Of a stretch of 58,945 nucleotides of DNA, positions 25,501-33,057 are shown piece after piece. Source of the stretch: an uncultured Clostridia bacterium (lineage in GTDB: Bacteria; Bacillota; Clostridia; Oscillospirales; Acutalibacteraceae); NCBI GenBank assembly GCA_946555465.1, contig CAMNST010000016.1, positions 1 through 58,945 on the forward strand, in the 5' to 3' direction. The notes under the pieces are model-generated. The model made no database searches. It saw nothing but the letters and a program-made list of their open reading frames with translations, and was not told where the DNA came from. The stretch's first letter is position 1, and the number at the start of each line of letters is the position of its first letter. Both the position numbers and the translations under genes were made by a program.

Positions 25501-26933
25501 ATGAAGAAATCACTGCTGCCGATAACTCTGTTATTCCTAAAGATGCTTTAATCACTTATGGTAACTGTGATGAAAACGGCGAGTTAACATTTAACTGTGA
25601 CCTTCCTATCGGCTTTAAGTGGTATGCAAAGGAAATTGCAACGGATAACCATTATATCCTCTCCAATACAAAATACGAATTTGACACCTATTATAAAGGT
25701 CAGGATATTGAAACAATCAATATTGATTTGAACAACGATGAATCAATCATAAATGATTTAATCTATGGCACAATTAAGGGCCTGAAGATTGACCGTGAAA
25801 CCGAGAAAGCAATCAATGGTGCTTTGTTCGGATTGTTTAAGTCAGACACAACTGAATATACAAAAGACAATGCCATTCTCACTGCTGAATCAGACGAGAA
25901 CGGCATTTTTATTTTTAACAATATTCCATTTGGTGATTGGATTGTAAAGGAAATCAAGCCTGCCGAGAATTATCTCCCAAGTGATGATATTCACCATATT
26001 ACTGTAACAGACAATGAAGAGATAATTGAAATCACAGCGGTTAATGACAGAATACCTGAACTCAAGACTACTGCCACAGTTGACGCAGAAAAGGAAATCT
26101 TTGCAACTGAGGTATTCACTTTAACTGATACAGTAGAATATCAGCACTTAATTCCAAATCAGGAATATGTGCTTAAAGGTATTCTTATGGATAAGGCTAC
26201 GGGAAAGACACTTGTTATCAATGGTGAAACTGTGACTGCTGAAACCACCTTTACACCAACAGAGCCGAACGGAATAGTAGATGTTTCATTCACTTTTGAC
26301 AGCCGATATATCAAGGCTGATACCGATATTGTAGTCTTTGAAAGTCTGTATAAAGACGGACAGGAACTCGCTGTTCACGCTGATATTGAAGATAAGGGGC
26401 AAACTGTAACTGTCAAAGTGCCTGAAATCAAAACTACTGCAAAGGCAAACGGCAAGAAAGAAATCACTGCCAAAGGTGAAATCACGATTGAAGATACAGT
26501 CAAGTACACCAATCTTACACCCGGCAAAGAGTACAAAATTGTAGGTACACTTATGGATAAATCAACAGGCAAGCCATTTGAGATTAACGGAAAACCTGTT
26601 ACAAGCGAGATAATATTCACTCCCGAAGAAAACAATGGTGAGGTTACTGTTTCATTTACCTTTGATTCAAGTGCAATCAAGGAAACAACCGAGCTTGTTG
26701 TATTTGAAACACTTTACCGAGATAATGTTGAAATTGCAGTACACGCAGATATTGATGACGAAGGTCAGACTGTTAAGATTAATGTTCCCGTACCTGAAAA
26801 GCCTTCTACTCCTAAGACCGGGGATGACCGAAACTACAGTTTCTGGATTGGACTCGGCTTTATTGCAATCGGCGGTGCAGTATCAGCAGTGATTCTCAAA
26901 ATAAAGGCTAAGAAAGATGAGGATGAAGTATGA
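22536..26933 (+). CDS. Large sortase-anchored adhesin: thioester domain, Cna-B repeats, VaFE repeats
   Basis: A 1465-residue surface protein. A signal peptide (residues 1-34) is followed by a thioester domain in which Cys81 (VAYCIEFGK) and Gln142 (VATQFVVWEY) would form the internal thioester used for covalent target binding. About eight SpaA/Cna-B-type domains then run to roughly residue 1160 (blocks such as NLKISKTSED, VTVVKSD, FIKVVKTDTETGK, GLKIDRETEKAINGALFGLF). Two VaFE/T-Q ester-type repeats follow (DTVEYQHLIPNQEY, LVVFETLYRD, VHADIDDEGQ). The C-terminus has a sorting signal PSTPKTGDD, a hydrophobic segment and a charged tail. A class B sortase is encoded at 32255. It is probably a mating or host-surface adhesin carried by the element. 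Confidence 0.9.
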   Translation: MTNTKKRSKKLMCLFLSLIVALSAFLPCVSAFSATVEECRLSIRTSTKYKYMNNWAYPNDRNGIHLATVKDGKYKGEVAYCIEFGKNMGDDGQKETATEIEDVPAWQDMNTTQKKGITYATIYGYPNFTYGVSAEAAQVATQFVVWEYSQGYRTSADGNNPTAGLDGSNSKINDAIKNAGFDVRRQYYMSGVTDYSDVETAYKGILNGIKNHRVIPSFNKDTVELSWNSKNGRFEASIKDTNNVLSLYEISSNNSSLKFSKSGSTLTIYTSDVLNSSAEVKMNKTCAKVGADIGFVPPNQNYNQSLVGRLTDPVSASFTVKTAVGNLKISKTSEDEIIKNIPFTVKGNGKTYNLVTDTNGNAELKNIPVGTYQIYEGDILRYVKQAVKTVTVTNGNTATVSFKNELIKGNIKIQKNSEDKIVKDFTFSVKGSDGNSYTATTNADGIATVTDIPVYDKNNNKIVYTVQETNIPVRYVTPDGQTVTLEPNKTSSLTFNNILKKFRVTVVKSDIEKGNAQGDAKLSGAKYGVFKGNQLIDTYTTDDNASFTTKYYVCDTDWTIREIESSEGYLVNDEVYKVGADPKLYTVEYNTTANNVVETPIKNRISLIKHSDDGSSKIETPEANAEFQIYLKSSGSYDKADSDERDIIVTDKFGYGETKLLPYGTYTVHQTKGLEGTEYIADFDVFIDSEEKEYKYLINDPYFYSFIKVVKTDTETGKQIAYAGAGFEIYKPNGEQVKMTYTYPTPTTIDTFYTNSEGYLVTPEKLIYGKGYKLVEVQAPYGYVLDSTPISFDVTQDNSSKENALTIVKVTRPNTAQKGVIEITKTGEIFKSVGVLGGGYIDENGNDVEFPITYQPIYENGNLANAVFEIYAAEDIVTLDGTVRAEKGKLVDTVTTGKNGIAKSKQLYLGKYTVIEKTAPDTFVNADKQYDVELTYAGQDVKVTSTALSVYNDRQKVSISLLKELSKDERFKLGMNDEILSIQFGVYADEEITAADNSVIPKDALITYGNCDENGELTFNCDLPIGFKWYAKEIATDNHYILSNTKYEFDTYYKGQDIETINIDLNNDESIINDLIYGTIKGLKIDRETEKAINGALFGLFKSDTTEYTKDNAILTAESDENGIFIFNNIPFGDWIVKEIKPAENYLPSDDIHHITVTDNEEIIEITAVNDRIPELKTTATVDAEKEIFATEVFTLTDTVEYQHLIPNQEYVLKGILMDKATGKTLVINGETVTAETTFTPTEPNGIVDVSFTFDSRYIKADTDIVVFESLYKDGQELAVHADIEDKGQTVTVKVPEIKTTAKANGKKEITAKGEITIEDTVKYTNLTPGKEYKIVGTLMDKSTGKPFEINGKPVTSEIIFTPEENNGEVTVSFTFDSSAIKETTELVVFETLYRDNVEIAVHADIDDEGQTVKINVPVPEKPSTPKTGDDRNYSFWIGLGFIAIGGAVSAVILKIKAKKDEDEV

Positions 26934-27271
26934 TGAAAAAAGCATATATCTGCAGCCCTCTTTCCGGGAATGAAAAAGAGAATATAAACAATGCTATTGC
27001 CTATGCAAAATTTGTTTATCACAGATGTGAAATGATACCGATTGTATCACATTTTTATGCTCTTATTTTTGATGATACCGATAAGGTTGAAAGGAAAATC
27101 GGAATCAATATCGGTCTTGGGCAGATATTGGATTCAGAGGAAATGTGGGTGTTCGGAAATACCATAACAAAAGGTATGGATGAAGAATTAAGAAAGGCTA
27201 TTGCACTGAAAAGACCTATTCATTATATTGATGATTATCAGTGCAAAGAAATCCTTAAACAATATTCTTAA
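26930..27271 (+). CDS. DUF4406/DUF7768-like nucleoside deoxyribosyltransferase-fold protein
   Basis: A 113-residue protein with KAYICSPLSGNEKENINNA, PIVSHFYALIF, ERKIGINIGLGQIL, MWVFGNTITKGMDEELRKA and RPIHYI. This is the pattern of small DUF4406/DUF7768 proteins related to nucleoside 2-deoxyribosyltransferases, widespread on phages and conjugative elements. It may process nucleotides or a nucleotide signal, but no activity is established for this branch. ATG 26930 overlaps the adhesin stop (ATGATGA), so it is coupled to the adhesin. Confidence 0.75.
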   Translation: MMKKAYICSPLSGNEKENINNAIAYAKFVYHRCEMIPIVSHFYALIFDDTDKVERKIGINIGLGQILDSEEMWVFGNTITKGMDEELRKAIALKRPIHYIDDYQCKEILKQYS

Positions 27272-27290
27272 CGAATAATATATTTTATAA

Positions 27291-27329
27291 TTTAAATGGC
27301 TGTTTTGCGTTGCAAAATGGTTGTTTAAA
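27291..27329 (+). promoter_or_regulatory. Long RNA hairpin with TGTTTTGCG motif
   Basis: An 18-bp stem (27291-27308 with 27312-27329), fully paired when G-U pairs are allowed, with no T tail. It lies in the 110-nt leader of the VirB2-like gene. The repeated TGTTTTGCG core is also in the hairpin before VirB4 (34337). Confidence 0.5.
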
Positions 27330-27382
27330 TTTTTGTATATTAAATATTCCTTTTGCAGCAAGACAGTCGGAAAGGAATGTTT

Positions 27383-27721
27383 ATGAAAATTAAAAAAAAG
27401 CAATTTGCTATTTTCGCAGTTGCATTAATCCTTATATGTGCTTTTTCTGCAACAACGGTATTTGCAGCCGGGGATGTTGCAAGTGCAATTGAAGGCACAT
27501 GGAATACAGCAAAATCACAGATTAAAACTGTTGTAAATAATGTTGTATTTCCTGTTGTTGATATGGTGCTTGCTATACTGTTCTTTGTTAAGGTTGGAAC
27601 AGCATATTTTGACTATAAGAAGCACGGGCAGTTCGAGTTCACGGCTCCGGCAATCCTTTTTGCATGCCTTATTTTTACCCTTACAGCACCGCTGTATATA
27701 TGGGGTATTGTAGGAATGTAA
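27383..27721 (+). CDS. VirB2/pilin-like conjugation protein (DUF3852-type)
   Basis: A 112-residue protein with a signal-like first helix (residues 8-30, ending VFAA), a conserved amphipathic block (AIEGTWNTAKSQIKTVVNNV) and two membrane helices (FPVVDMVLAILFFVKVGTAY; PAILFACLIFTLTAPLYIWG). This is the architecture of VirB2-type or DUF3852 proteins that start the mating-channel operons of clostridial elements. ATG 27383 is chosen since GGAAAGGA sits 6 nt before it. That ribosome site can pair with TTCCTTT at about 27347, which may limit translation. Confidence 0.75.
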   Translation: MKIKKKQFAIFAVALILICAFSATTVFAAGDVASAIEGTWNTAKSQIKTVVNNVVFPVVDMVLAILFFVKVGTAYFDYKKHGQFEFTAPAILFACLIFTLTAPLYIWGIVGM

Positions 27722-27732
27722 AAAATATTCCC

Positions 27733-27745
27733 ATAAAAGCTGGAC
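27733..27745 (+). repeat. ATAAAAGCTGGAC intergenic motif, copy 2
   Basis: Identical 13-mer to 21714. It runs directly into a hairpin CTTTCAAAC/GTTTGAAAG (27745-27780), whose right arm touches the ribosome site of the next gene. Confidence 0.55.
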
Positions 27746-27792
27746 TTTCAAACCTCTTTAAATATAATGATGTTTGAAAGGAGGCTGGATTT

Positions 27793-28062
27793 ATGTCATT
27801 TATAGAAAAATTGTTTTGGAACGAGGATTTTATTGACAGCATTAATAACCGTGCGGAAAAAGAAAAATCTCAAAAAGCGGAAAAGGAATTGAGAGAGAAA
27901 CTGCTTTGCGAAATGGATTCGGAACAAAGGAAAACTCTCGATAAATTCTGTTCTGAAATAAACATTCAAAACGGATATGAATGTGAGCGTGCATTTTATC
28001 TCGGATTCAAAGCAGCAATTAAGTTGTTACTTGATTCGTGGGGAAATGGACTTAAAACATAA
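27793..28062 (+). CDS. Small helical ICE protein, DUF6809-like
   Basis: An 89-residue, strongly charged helical protein (EKEKSQKAEKELREK) ending in a conserved-looking CERAFYLGFKAAIKLL segment, which resembles the C-terminal GF.LG helix of DUF6809-type ICE proteins. AAAGGAGG lies 10 nt before the ATG. A second protein of the same kind follows. Function unknown; it is placed between VirB2-like and VirB6-like genes. Confidence 0.6.
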   Translation: MSFIEKLFWNEDFIDSINNRAEKEKSQKAEKELREKLLCEMDSEQRKTLDKFCSEINIQNGYECERAFYLGFKAAIKLLLDSWGNGLKT

Positions 28063-28078
28063 CAAAGAGGTGATTGAA

Positions 28079-28381
28079 TTGAAAGATGAATCAACAAGTT
28101 TGCTTGATAATATATTTAACGGACAGTATTCACCGATTGAAGTCATCACACACAATTATCCCGAATATGAAGAAGCAATGAAAGTTTTAATTGATAGTGA
28201 ATCGGAGTTAATCAAAACATTCAATGAGAAACAAAATGAAATGTACGAAACATATCATAATGATATGATGTCGAAGCAGACGGCACTAATTAACAGAGCT
28301 TTTGCAATGGGAGTAAAGTTTGGATTGCAGATGTCAGAAGAATTGAAAAATATTCCGTCTGCATCAAGATTAGACCGTTAA
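28079..28381 (+). CDS. DUF6809-like ICE protein
   Basis: A 100-residue helical protein starting at TTG 28079, 8 nt after AAAGAGG. The opening LLDNIFNGQYSPIE and the C-terminal RAFAMGVKFGLQMSEEL match the layout of DUF6809 proteins. Together with the preceding gene it forms a tandem, diverged pair that may have arisen by duplication. Function unknown. Confidence 0.65.
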   Translation: MKDESTSLLDNIFNGQYSPIEVITHNYPEYEEAMKVLIDSESELIKTFNEKQNEMYETYHNDMMSKQTALINRAFAMGVKFGLQMSEELKNIPSASRLDR

Positions 28382-28403
28382 AAACAAATTAAAAGGTTAA
28401 GAG

Positions 28404-28439
28404 GAAAGTCATCGGATTTATTTCGATGACTTTCTTTTT
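28404..28439 (+). terminator. Terminator
   Basis: An 11-bp perfect stem GAAAGTCATCG/CGATGACTTTC (28404-28434) followed by T5. Confidence 0.85.
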
Positions 28440-28482
28440 GAAAATATTTTCAGAAATATTAAAGTAATTAAAAAATTTTTCT

Positions 28483-28607
28483 ATAAAGGCTGGACATATA
28501 TAAAACGATGTGATATATGTTGTGATGCAGAGGAAAAGATTCCTCTGATGTCGCGAAGCAATCTTAAGCAAGGGTAACCGCCGGGTGTATGCTCGGCGGT
28601 TATTCTT
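28483..28607 (+). promoter_or_regulatory. Structured leader of the VirB6-like gene, with third GCTGGAC motif
   Basis: It begins with ATAAAGGCTGGAC (28483-28495), one base different from the two other copies. Three hairpins follow: ACATATA/TATATGT, AGAGGAA/TTCCTCT with an AAGA loop, and AACCGCCG/CGGCGGTT trailed by a weak T-rich run that could be an attenuator. No ORF of note lies here. Confidence 0.5.
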
Positions 28608-28623
28608 TTCGGAGGTGGTTAGA

Positions 28624-29550
28624 ATATTTGATTGGTTAGGCGATATTGTGTCAGGATTCGGTGATGCAATAGGTAACGCCTTTGAAGGTATTTCGGATAA
28701 ACTTATTGACGGAATACTCAACAGAATTATACAGTGGATATTTACTGTTATTTATGACGGAATAGCAGAATTCTTTACAATGATAAGCGGACTCGGTGTT
28801 GAAATATTTACTCTTGATTGGGTAAATGCAGTAGTAAAACTTTTCTCTCTTTTCGGCTGGACTTTGTTTGTTGTAGGGCTTGTTGTATCTGCATTTGACC
28901 TTGCAATTGAATATCAGAACGGAAGGGCAAGTATTCACGGAACTGCAATAAACTGGATTAAGGGATTTATGGCAGTGTCGCTGTTTACTGTAACACCGAT
29001 AGAGTTATATAAATTCTGCGTTACTTTGCAGAATGTACTGTCAAAAGATTTAACAAGAATATTTGCATCACAGCAAGGAACAACTCTTGGCGAGGTTGCA
29101 CTCAAAACATTGGAATTTGCATTTTTCAGAGATGGGGCAATTATTAAAGCAGGATTGTTTGAACTTGTTGCAATCATAGCTCTTGGATATTGTGTAGTAA
29201 AAATCTTTTTTGATAACATAAAACGAGGTGGAATTTTGCTTATTCAGATTGCAGTCGGCAGCCTATATATGTTCTCAATTCCGAGAGGTTATGGTGACGG
29301 TTTCACACAGTGGATGAAGCAGATAATTGCACTATGCTTAACTGCATTTTTACAGACAACTTTATTATTCCTCGGACTTCTGACATGGACAGACAATATG
29401 CTCCTTGCAATAGGTATTATGATGGCAGCATCTGAAGTGCCGAGAATAGCCGAACGATTCGGTCTTGATACAAGTGTTAAATTTAATATGATGAGTGCAG
29501 TTCATATGACTTCAACTGCTGTTAATCTTGTTAAGAGTGTTGCAAAGTAG
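28624..29550 (+). CDS. VirB6/TrbL-like conjugation membrane protein, apparent AUA start
   Basis: A 308-residue protein with about seven hydrophobic segments and a C-terminal soluble tail (RFGLDTSVKFNMMSAVHMTS). This is typical of the VirB6/TrbL-like component (CD1112-type) of clostridial mating channels. The family start xIFDWLGDIV follows GGAGGTGG by the proper distance only if the ATA at 28624 is the initiator. An in-frame GTG at 28585 lies inside the preceding hairpin. It forms the inner-membrane channel with VirB3- and VirB4-like proteins encoded downstream. Confidence 0.75.
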   Translation: MFDWLGDIVSGFGDAIGNAFEGISDKLIDGILNRIIQWIFTVIYDGIAEFFTMISGLGVEIFTLDWVNAVVKLFSLFGWTLFVVGLVVSAFDLAIEYQNGRASIHGTAINWIKGFMAVSLFTVTPIELYKFCVTLQNVLSKDLTRIFASQQGTTLGEVALKTLEFAFFRDGAIIKAGLFELVAIIALGYCVVKIFFDNIKRGGILLIQIAVGSLYMFSIPRGYGDGFTQWMKQIIALCLTAFLQTTLLFLGLLTWTDNMLLAIGIMMAASEVPRIAERFGLDTSVKFNMMSAVHMTSTAVNLVKSVAK

Positions 29551-29558
29551 GTGTAAAT

Positions 29559-29930
29559 ATGAGTGATTTTACTAAAGATGAAATTGTAATCGGTGATATG
29601 GAAATCAATGATGATTTTTCAGGAGTATCATCATATATTGAAACCTATCTTGATGTTGATAAAAAATTCGGAACGAATATAAATGATGATTGTGATTCAT
29701 GGTTGAATTTTTATGCGGAATACTTTCCCGAAAGTAAGGAACTTAAATGCGAGTATTATGTGCATACACCTACTAAGGAAGAATGTTATTCCTATACACC
29801 AACAGAAAAAGAAAAACAGATTATCATTTTTGCAATGGAAGAATATACTCAGGATAATTACGGTGAAAATATTTTGGAATTTATTATGAGTGAAAAAGAG
29901 GAAGAAACCTTAAGCATGGGAGGAATTTGA
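29559..29930 (+). CDS. Hypothetical ICE protein, acidic, ending LSMGGI
   Basis: A 123-residue very acidic protein (many Asp/Glu), including a YFPESKELKCEYYVHTPTKE block. No recognised family. The end MSEKEEETLSMGGI carries an acidic run followed by Ser-Met, a variant of the tail seen on other accessory proteins. GTAGGTG precedes the ATG. The stop overlaps the next ATG (TGATG). Confidence 0.6.
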   Translation: MSDFTKDEIVIGDMEINDDFSGVSSYIETYLDVDKKFGTNINDDCDSWLNFYAEYFPESKELKCEYYVHTPTKEECYSYTPTEKEKQIIIFAMEEYTQDNYGENILEFIMSEKEEETLSMGGI

Positions 29931-30511
29931 TGCAGTATTCAGGAAAAATAGATGAAATAAAACAGATTATTGTATCCGATCCAAGTTATTCAAAAGATGT
30001 CTGGTGCAGATATGAAAATGATAATCTGAATGCAAAAGATTGGAATATTAAAATTCAGGTGTCTGAATATAACGAAACCTTTGATGATATGAATGTTAAA
30101 GGGTTAGATTTATTTATTTTAATGTTCCACCCGAATATACACTGCGATTTTACAGATAAAGGATTTTCGCATCCGGCAACAATTAAAATCAATGAATATA
30201 CTATTGGTATGGACACTGCTTGTGTATCGCTCGGAATAAATGATGTTGCAGATAAAATCCGCAGCGAAATAGATGAGTGGCAGCCTGTTACTTGTTTAAA
30301 AACACTTACCGACGGTGAGTTTGGATCCATATATGAAGGAAAAGTTCCAAATAGTGATCAAGCGAGTTTGATTGCTATTACAGGATTTCTTGATGAAGAT
30401 ACGGGATATTCTGAGGAGGATTTAATTGATTACTTCAAAGAAAATTTTGCGATTCAAAATTTGTCACCCATTATATCCAATGACGAAGGAATGACTTTCG
30501 GCAGTGTGTAG
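29930..30511 (+). CDS. Hypothetical ICE protein
   Basis: A 193-residue protein beginning with [20 protein letters not shown], in which SDPSY..D.WC resembles the opening of DUF4241-like or related phage proteins, but the match is too short to assign. It ends [11 protein letters not shown], a possible degenerate form of the shared tail. ATG 29930 is used because GGGAGGA precedes it. It is the last gene before the HU gene. Confidence 0.6.
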   Translation: MQYSGKIDEIKQIIVSDPSYSKDVWCRYENDNLNAKDWNIKIQVSEYNETFDDMNVKGLDLFILMFHPNIHCDFTDKGFSHPATIKINEYTIGMDTACVSLGINDVADKIRSEIDEWQPVTCLKTLTDGEFGSIYEGKVPNSDQASLIAITGFLDEDTGYSEEDLIDYFKENFAIQNLSPIISNDEGMTFGSV

Positions 30512-30576
30512 CTTGCATATTAATTAGTATTATGTTAATATGTGAAAGAAATATAAATCAAAGGAGATTTAATACT

Positions 30577-30849
30577 ATGACTAAATCAGAACTTATTTCA
30601 GCAGTTGCTGAAAAGGCAAATCTTTCAAAGAAGGATGCAGAATCAGCAATCAGTGCTGTTACAGAAGCAATTACAGAAGCTCTTGCAGAAGGTGACAAAG
30701 TGTCACTTGTAGGTTTCGGTACTTTCTCAGTTAAAGATCGTGCAGCCCGCACAGGATTGAATCCTCGTACTAAAGAAACAATTGAAATCCCTGCATCAAA
30801 AGCTCCGGCTTTCAAGGCAGGATCTGCTCTTAAGGATGCAGTAAAATAG
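30577..30849 (+). CDS. hup: HU-family DNA-binding protein
   Basis: A 90-residue HU protein with all hallmarks: [20 protein letters not shown], the [19 protein letters not shown] beta arm base, NPRTKE, and [14 protein letters not shown] at the end. HU bends DNA and assists replication, recombination and relaxosome formation. AAAGGAG precedes the ATG at 30577. It is monocistronic between an AT-rich gap and a perfect bidirectional terminator. It may be an element-borne copy helping oriT or integration complexes. Confidence 0.95.
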   Translation: MTKSELISAVAEKANLSKKDAESAISAVTEAITEALAEGDKVSLVGFGTFSVKDRAARTGLNPRTKETIEIPASKAPAFKAGSALKDAVK

Positions 30850-30861
30850 TAAGTGATGATG

Positions 30862-30898
30862 AAAAAAGGACTTGTTCACGGTGAACAAGTCCTTTTTT
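30862..30898. terminator. Bidirectional terminator between HU and XRE genes
   Basis: A perfect inverted repeat of 18 nt arms (30862-30879 and 30881-30898) flanked by A6 and T6, placed between convergent genes. Confidence 0.9.
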
Positions 30899-30903
30899 AT
30901 ATA

Positions 30904-31299
30904 TCATTTTGTAATAGAATCATCAGTCATATTTTTAATGTGAGTTAATATTTTAGCTTTGTTCTCTTCTGTTAGATTGTTAAGAGCATCAAGGAAGTCA
31001 CAAAAAGCTAACCAAACCTTTTTTTCCAATAACTGTTCTTCTGACAAATCACCAAGCAGAGTTGAAGGTTTAGTGATATCATCGCTTTGTCCAAACAAAT
31101 AACTTGGTGATATGTTTAAAATATGAGATACAGAGAGTATTAATCTGAAATCAGGTGTATATAAGCCTTTTTCATATGCTGCCCAAAGTTTTGGATCAAT
31201 ACCAAAGTAATCAGATATTTCTTCAATTGATAAATTATTAAGTTTTCTGACAGAAATAAGTCTTTCTCCAATAATTGCTGAATTATTATTTTCTTTCAT
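30904..31299 (-). CDS. XRE-family transcriptional regulator
   Basis: A 131-residue protein with an XRE helix-turn-helix at residues 10-70 (IGERLISVRKLNNLSIEEIS, AAYEKGLYTPDF, ISPSYLFGQ) and a helical C-terminal half. It is the only minus-strand regulator within the transfer region and is divergent from the PrgI/VirB3-like gene. AAAGGGAG precedes its ATG. Its promoter (see 31325-31362) overlaps a palindrome, consistent with a repressor controlling itself and the transfer genes. Confidence 0.9.
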   Translation of the reverse strand: MKENNNSAIIGERLISVRKLNNLSIEEISDYFGIDPKLWAAYEKGLYTPDFRLILSVSHILNISPSYLFGQSDDITKPSTLLGDLSEEQLLEKKVWLAFCDFLDALNNLTEENKAKILTHIKNMTDDSITK

Positions 31300-31324
31300 A
31301 GAATTCTCCCTTTAATATATTTTT

Positions 31325-31362
31325 ACACTTCTTGTGTTACCATAGATTAAATGAAATGTCAA
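31325..31362 (-). promoter_or_regulatory. Divergent promoter/operator of the XRE regulator
   Basis: On the minus strand TTGACA (31362-31357), 17 nt, then TAACAC (31339-31334). The palindrome ACAC-TTCTT-GTGT (31325-31337) overlaps this -10 region and could be the XRE operator. Confidence 0.5.
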
Positions 31363-31379
31363 CAAAAAAGGAGTATATA

Positions 31380-31718
31380 ATGAACAAACAATATATTTAT
31401 CCGCAGAATATGAGGGCGTCTGCTACTTTATGGCTATGGAGTCTGAAAGACTTTGCCATAATTGTAGTCGGTGCTCTTTTTTCTGCAATGGTGCTTGCCA
31501 CCACAAAAATATTAATCCCTGCGGTGCTTACTGCTGCCTTTGCATTTTTAAGTATTCGCAGTGATGAAACTACAATACTTGATTTCATAAAATATGCAGT
31601 CAGGTACTTTATTTCTACACAGCAATATTTTGAATGGGGATTAAAAAGTAAACCCATAAATAAGCAGAAAAAGGAGGTGTCGGTAGATGTTCAGGTTCAG
31701 AAAAAAGCAAAAGAATAA
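31380..31718 (+). CDS. PrgI/VirB3-like conjugation protein
   Basis: A 112-residue protein. MNKQYIYPQNMRASATLWLW is followed by two membrane helices (DFAIIVVGALFSAMVLA; ILIPAVLTAAFAFLSI) and ILDFIKYAVRYFISTQQYFEW. This is the conserved pattern of PrgI/VirB3-like proteins that partner VirB4. AAAAGGAG precedes the ATG at 31380. The gene overlaps the next by 32 bp, indicating tight coupling. Confidence 0.8.
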   Translation: MNKQYIYPQNMRASATLWLWSLKDFAIIVVGALFSAMVLATTKILIPAVLTAAFAFLSIRSDETTILDFIKYAVRYFISTQQYFEWGLKSKPINKQKKEVSVDVQVQKKAKE

Positions 31719-32286
31719 GAATACAGTTCAGGAATTTATCAGTATTGAAACATTTACCAAGCGTGGTCTTAAAACCAAATACGGCGAGCTGGTATATTTT
31801 CAAATAAGTCCGACTAATATATCCGTATTATCAAACGAAAATATACAGACGAAGATATGGCACTTAATGCAGGTTCTATCTGCATATCCGAATATTGAAA
31901 TCACCTGTCTTGATTCCTGTGAAAGATTTGATGATAACAAAACCTTTATGGTTGACAGAAGAAATGAAGAAAACAATCCAAGCGTAAAGGATTGCTTATC
32001 TAAGGACATTGATTACCTTGACAATATTCAGATTGAGATGTCAACCGCAAGGCAGTTTATGTTTTCTGTCCGTTTCAAAAAGGAAAAGGATGAGCAGATA
32101 TTCAGCCAAATTAACAAGGTTGAAAAGGCTATTGCAGAGCAAGGATTTGAGGTCAAGCGAATGAAAAAGGAAGATATCAAACGATTCCTTGCTATATATT
32201 TCGGTGCATCAATGCAGGGTGAGTTAATTCCCGACATAGACGGAGGTGACTGCATTGAAGAAGAACTCAAAAAGGCGGTGGCTTAA
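31687..32286 (+). CDS. VirB4-associated conjugation protein (possible VirB4 N-domain-like)
   Basis: A 199-residue protein lacking membrane helices. It begins basic (FRFRKKQKNKN) and continues ISIETFTKRGLKTKYGELVY and YPNIEITCLDSCERFDDNKT, a pattern seen in the N-terminal non-ATPase part of TrsE/VirB4-type proteins or in a separate gene beside it on clostridial elements. AAGGAGGTG lies before the ATG. In this element a sortase gene and a HipA-like gene separate it from the VirB4 ATPase gene. Function is inferred from position. Confidence 0.65.
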   Translation: MFRFRKKQKNKNTVQEFISIETFTKRGLKTKYGELVYFQISPTNISVLSNENIQTKIWHLMQVLSAYPNIEITCLDSCERFDDNKTFMVDRRNEENNPSVKDCLSKDIDYLDNIQIEMSTARQFMFSVRFKKEKDEQIFSQINKVEKAIAEQGFEVKRMKKEDIKRFLAIYFGASMQGELIPDIDGGDCIEEELKKAVA

Positions 32287-32992
32287 CCTTATGATAACAA
32301 TTTGTTTTATCGTTTTTGCTATTGTGCTTTGCTATTTAATTTGCAATTTTAATGTTGATACGCAGGATCAGAAACAGTTTGATGATATGTCACAGACTAT
32401 TACTGTTGATGAGGATAACGATAACAGTAATGATAATGAGAATAACGGAATAACTGATTTAATCAACAAGAATTCTGATTGTATCGGCTGGTTAAGAATC
32501 AACGGAACAAAGATTGATTATCCGATTATGCAGAAAAAGAATAATCCACAGTATTATCTGCGCCGAGATTTCAACAAGCAGTATTCATATATGGGTACAC
32601 CCTTTATGGACTCAAGGTGTAATGTAAACTACGATAACAATTTGATTGTTTACGGACACAATATGAAAGACGGAAAGATGTTTGCAGACCTTTTGAAATA
32701 CAGAGATAAATCGTATTGCCAAGAGCATAGCATAATTAACTTTATTACTCCAAATGGAGTTCAGAAATATGAGGTTATTGCAGTATGCAAAGTAAAGAAT
32801 GATGACGAATGGTACGGATATACTTGTCAGAAGGACAAAGACTCATTCCACAATTTAATATCCCATATCAAAGATAAATCCCTATACCGAATTGATGAAT
32901 CAATTGAGTATGGGGATAATTTTTTAACCCTTTCAACTTGTGAATATTCACAGAAAGACGGAAGGCAGATTGTTATAGCTGTAAGGATTTAA
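32255..32992 (+). CDS. Class B sortase
   Basis: A 245-residue membrane-anchored transpeptidase. A short basic N-terminus and a membrane helix (residues 11-30) are followed by an acidic linker and a sortase domain with the catalytic triad His135 (VYGHNM), Cys229 (LSTCEYS) and Arg237. WLRINGTKIDYPIMQ is a class B hallmark. TTG 32255 is chosen: GGAGGTGA lies 6 nt upstream and it gives the expected Lys-rich N-terminus before the helix. The likely substrate is the TPKTG-bearing adhesin encoded at 22536. Confidence 0.92.
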   Translation: MKKNSKRRWLNLMITICFIVFAIVLCYLICNFNVDTQDQKQFDDMSQTITVDEDNDNSNDNENNGITDLINKNSDCIGWLRINGTKIDYPIMQKKNNPQYYLRRDFNKQYSYMGTPFMDSRCNVNYDNNLIVYGHNMKDGKMFADLLKYRDKSYCQEHSIINFITPNGVQKYEVIAVCKVKNDDEWYGYTCQKDKDSFHNLISHIKDKSLYRIDESIEYGDNFLTLSTCEYSQKDGRQIVIAVRI

Positions 32993-32997
32993 TTATG

Positions 32998-33026
32998 TTG
33001 ATTTTATCAGAAAGAGTGTGTATAAT
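32998..33026 (+). promoter_or_regulatory. Promoter of the HipA-like gene
   Basis: TTGATT (32998-33003), exactly 17 nt, consensus TATAAT (33021-33026), 32 nt before the ATG. Confidence 0.7.
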
Positions 33027-33057
33027 AAATGAAAGACTATATTAAGGAGAAAACACC

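Noticed and set aside
33037-33044. CTATATTA upstream of the HipA-like gene as a further ECF promoter
   Set aside because: No matching ACT box lies 16-17 nt upstream, and a consensus sigma-A promoter is present instead.
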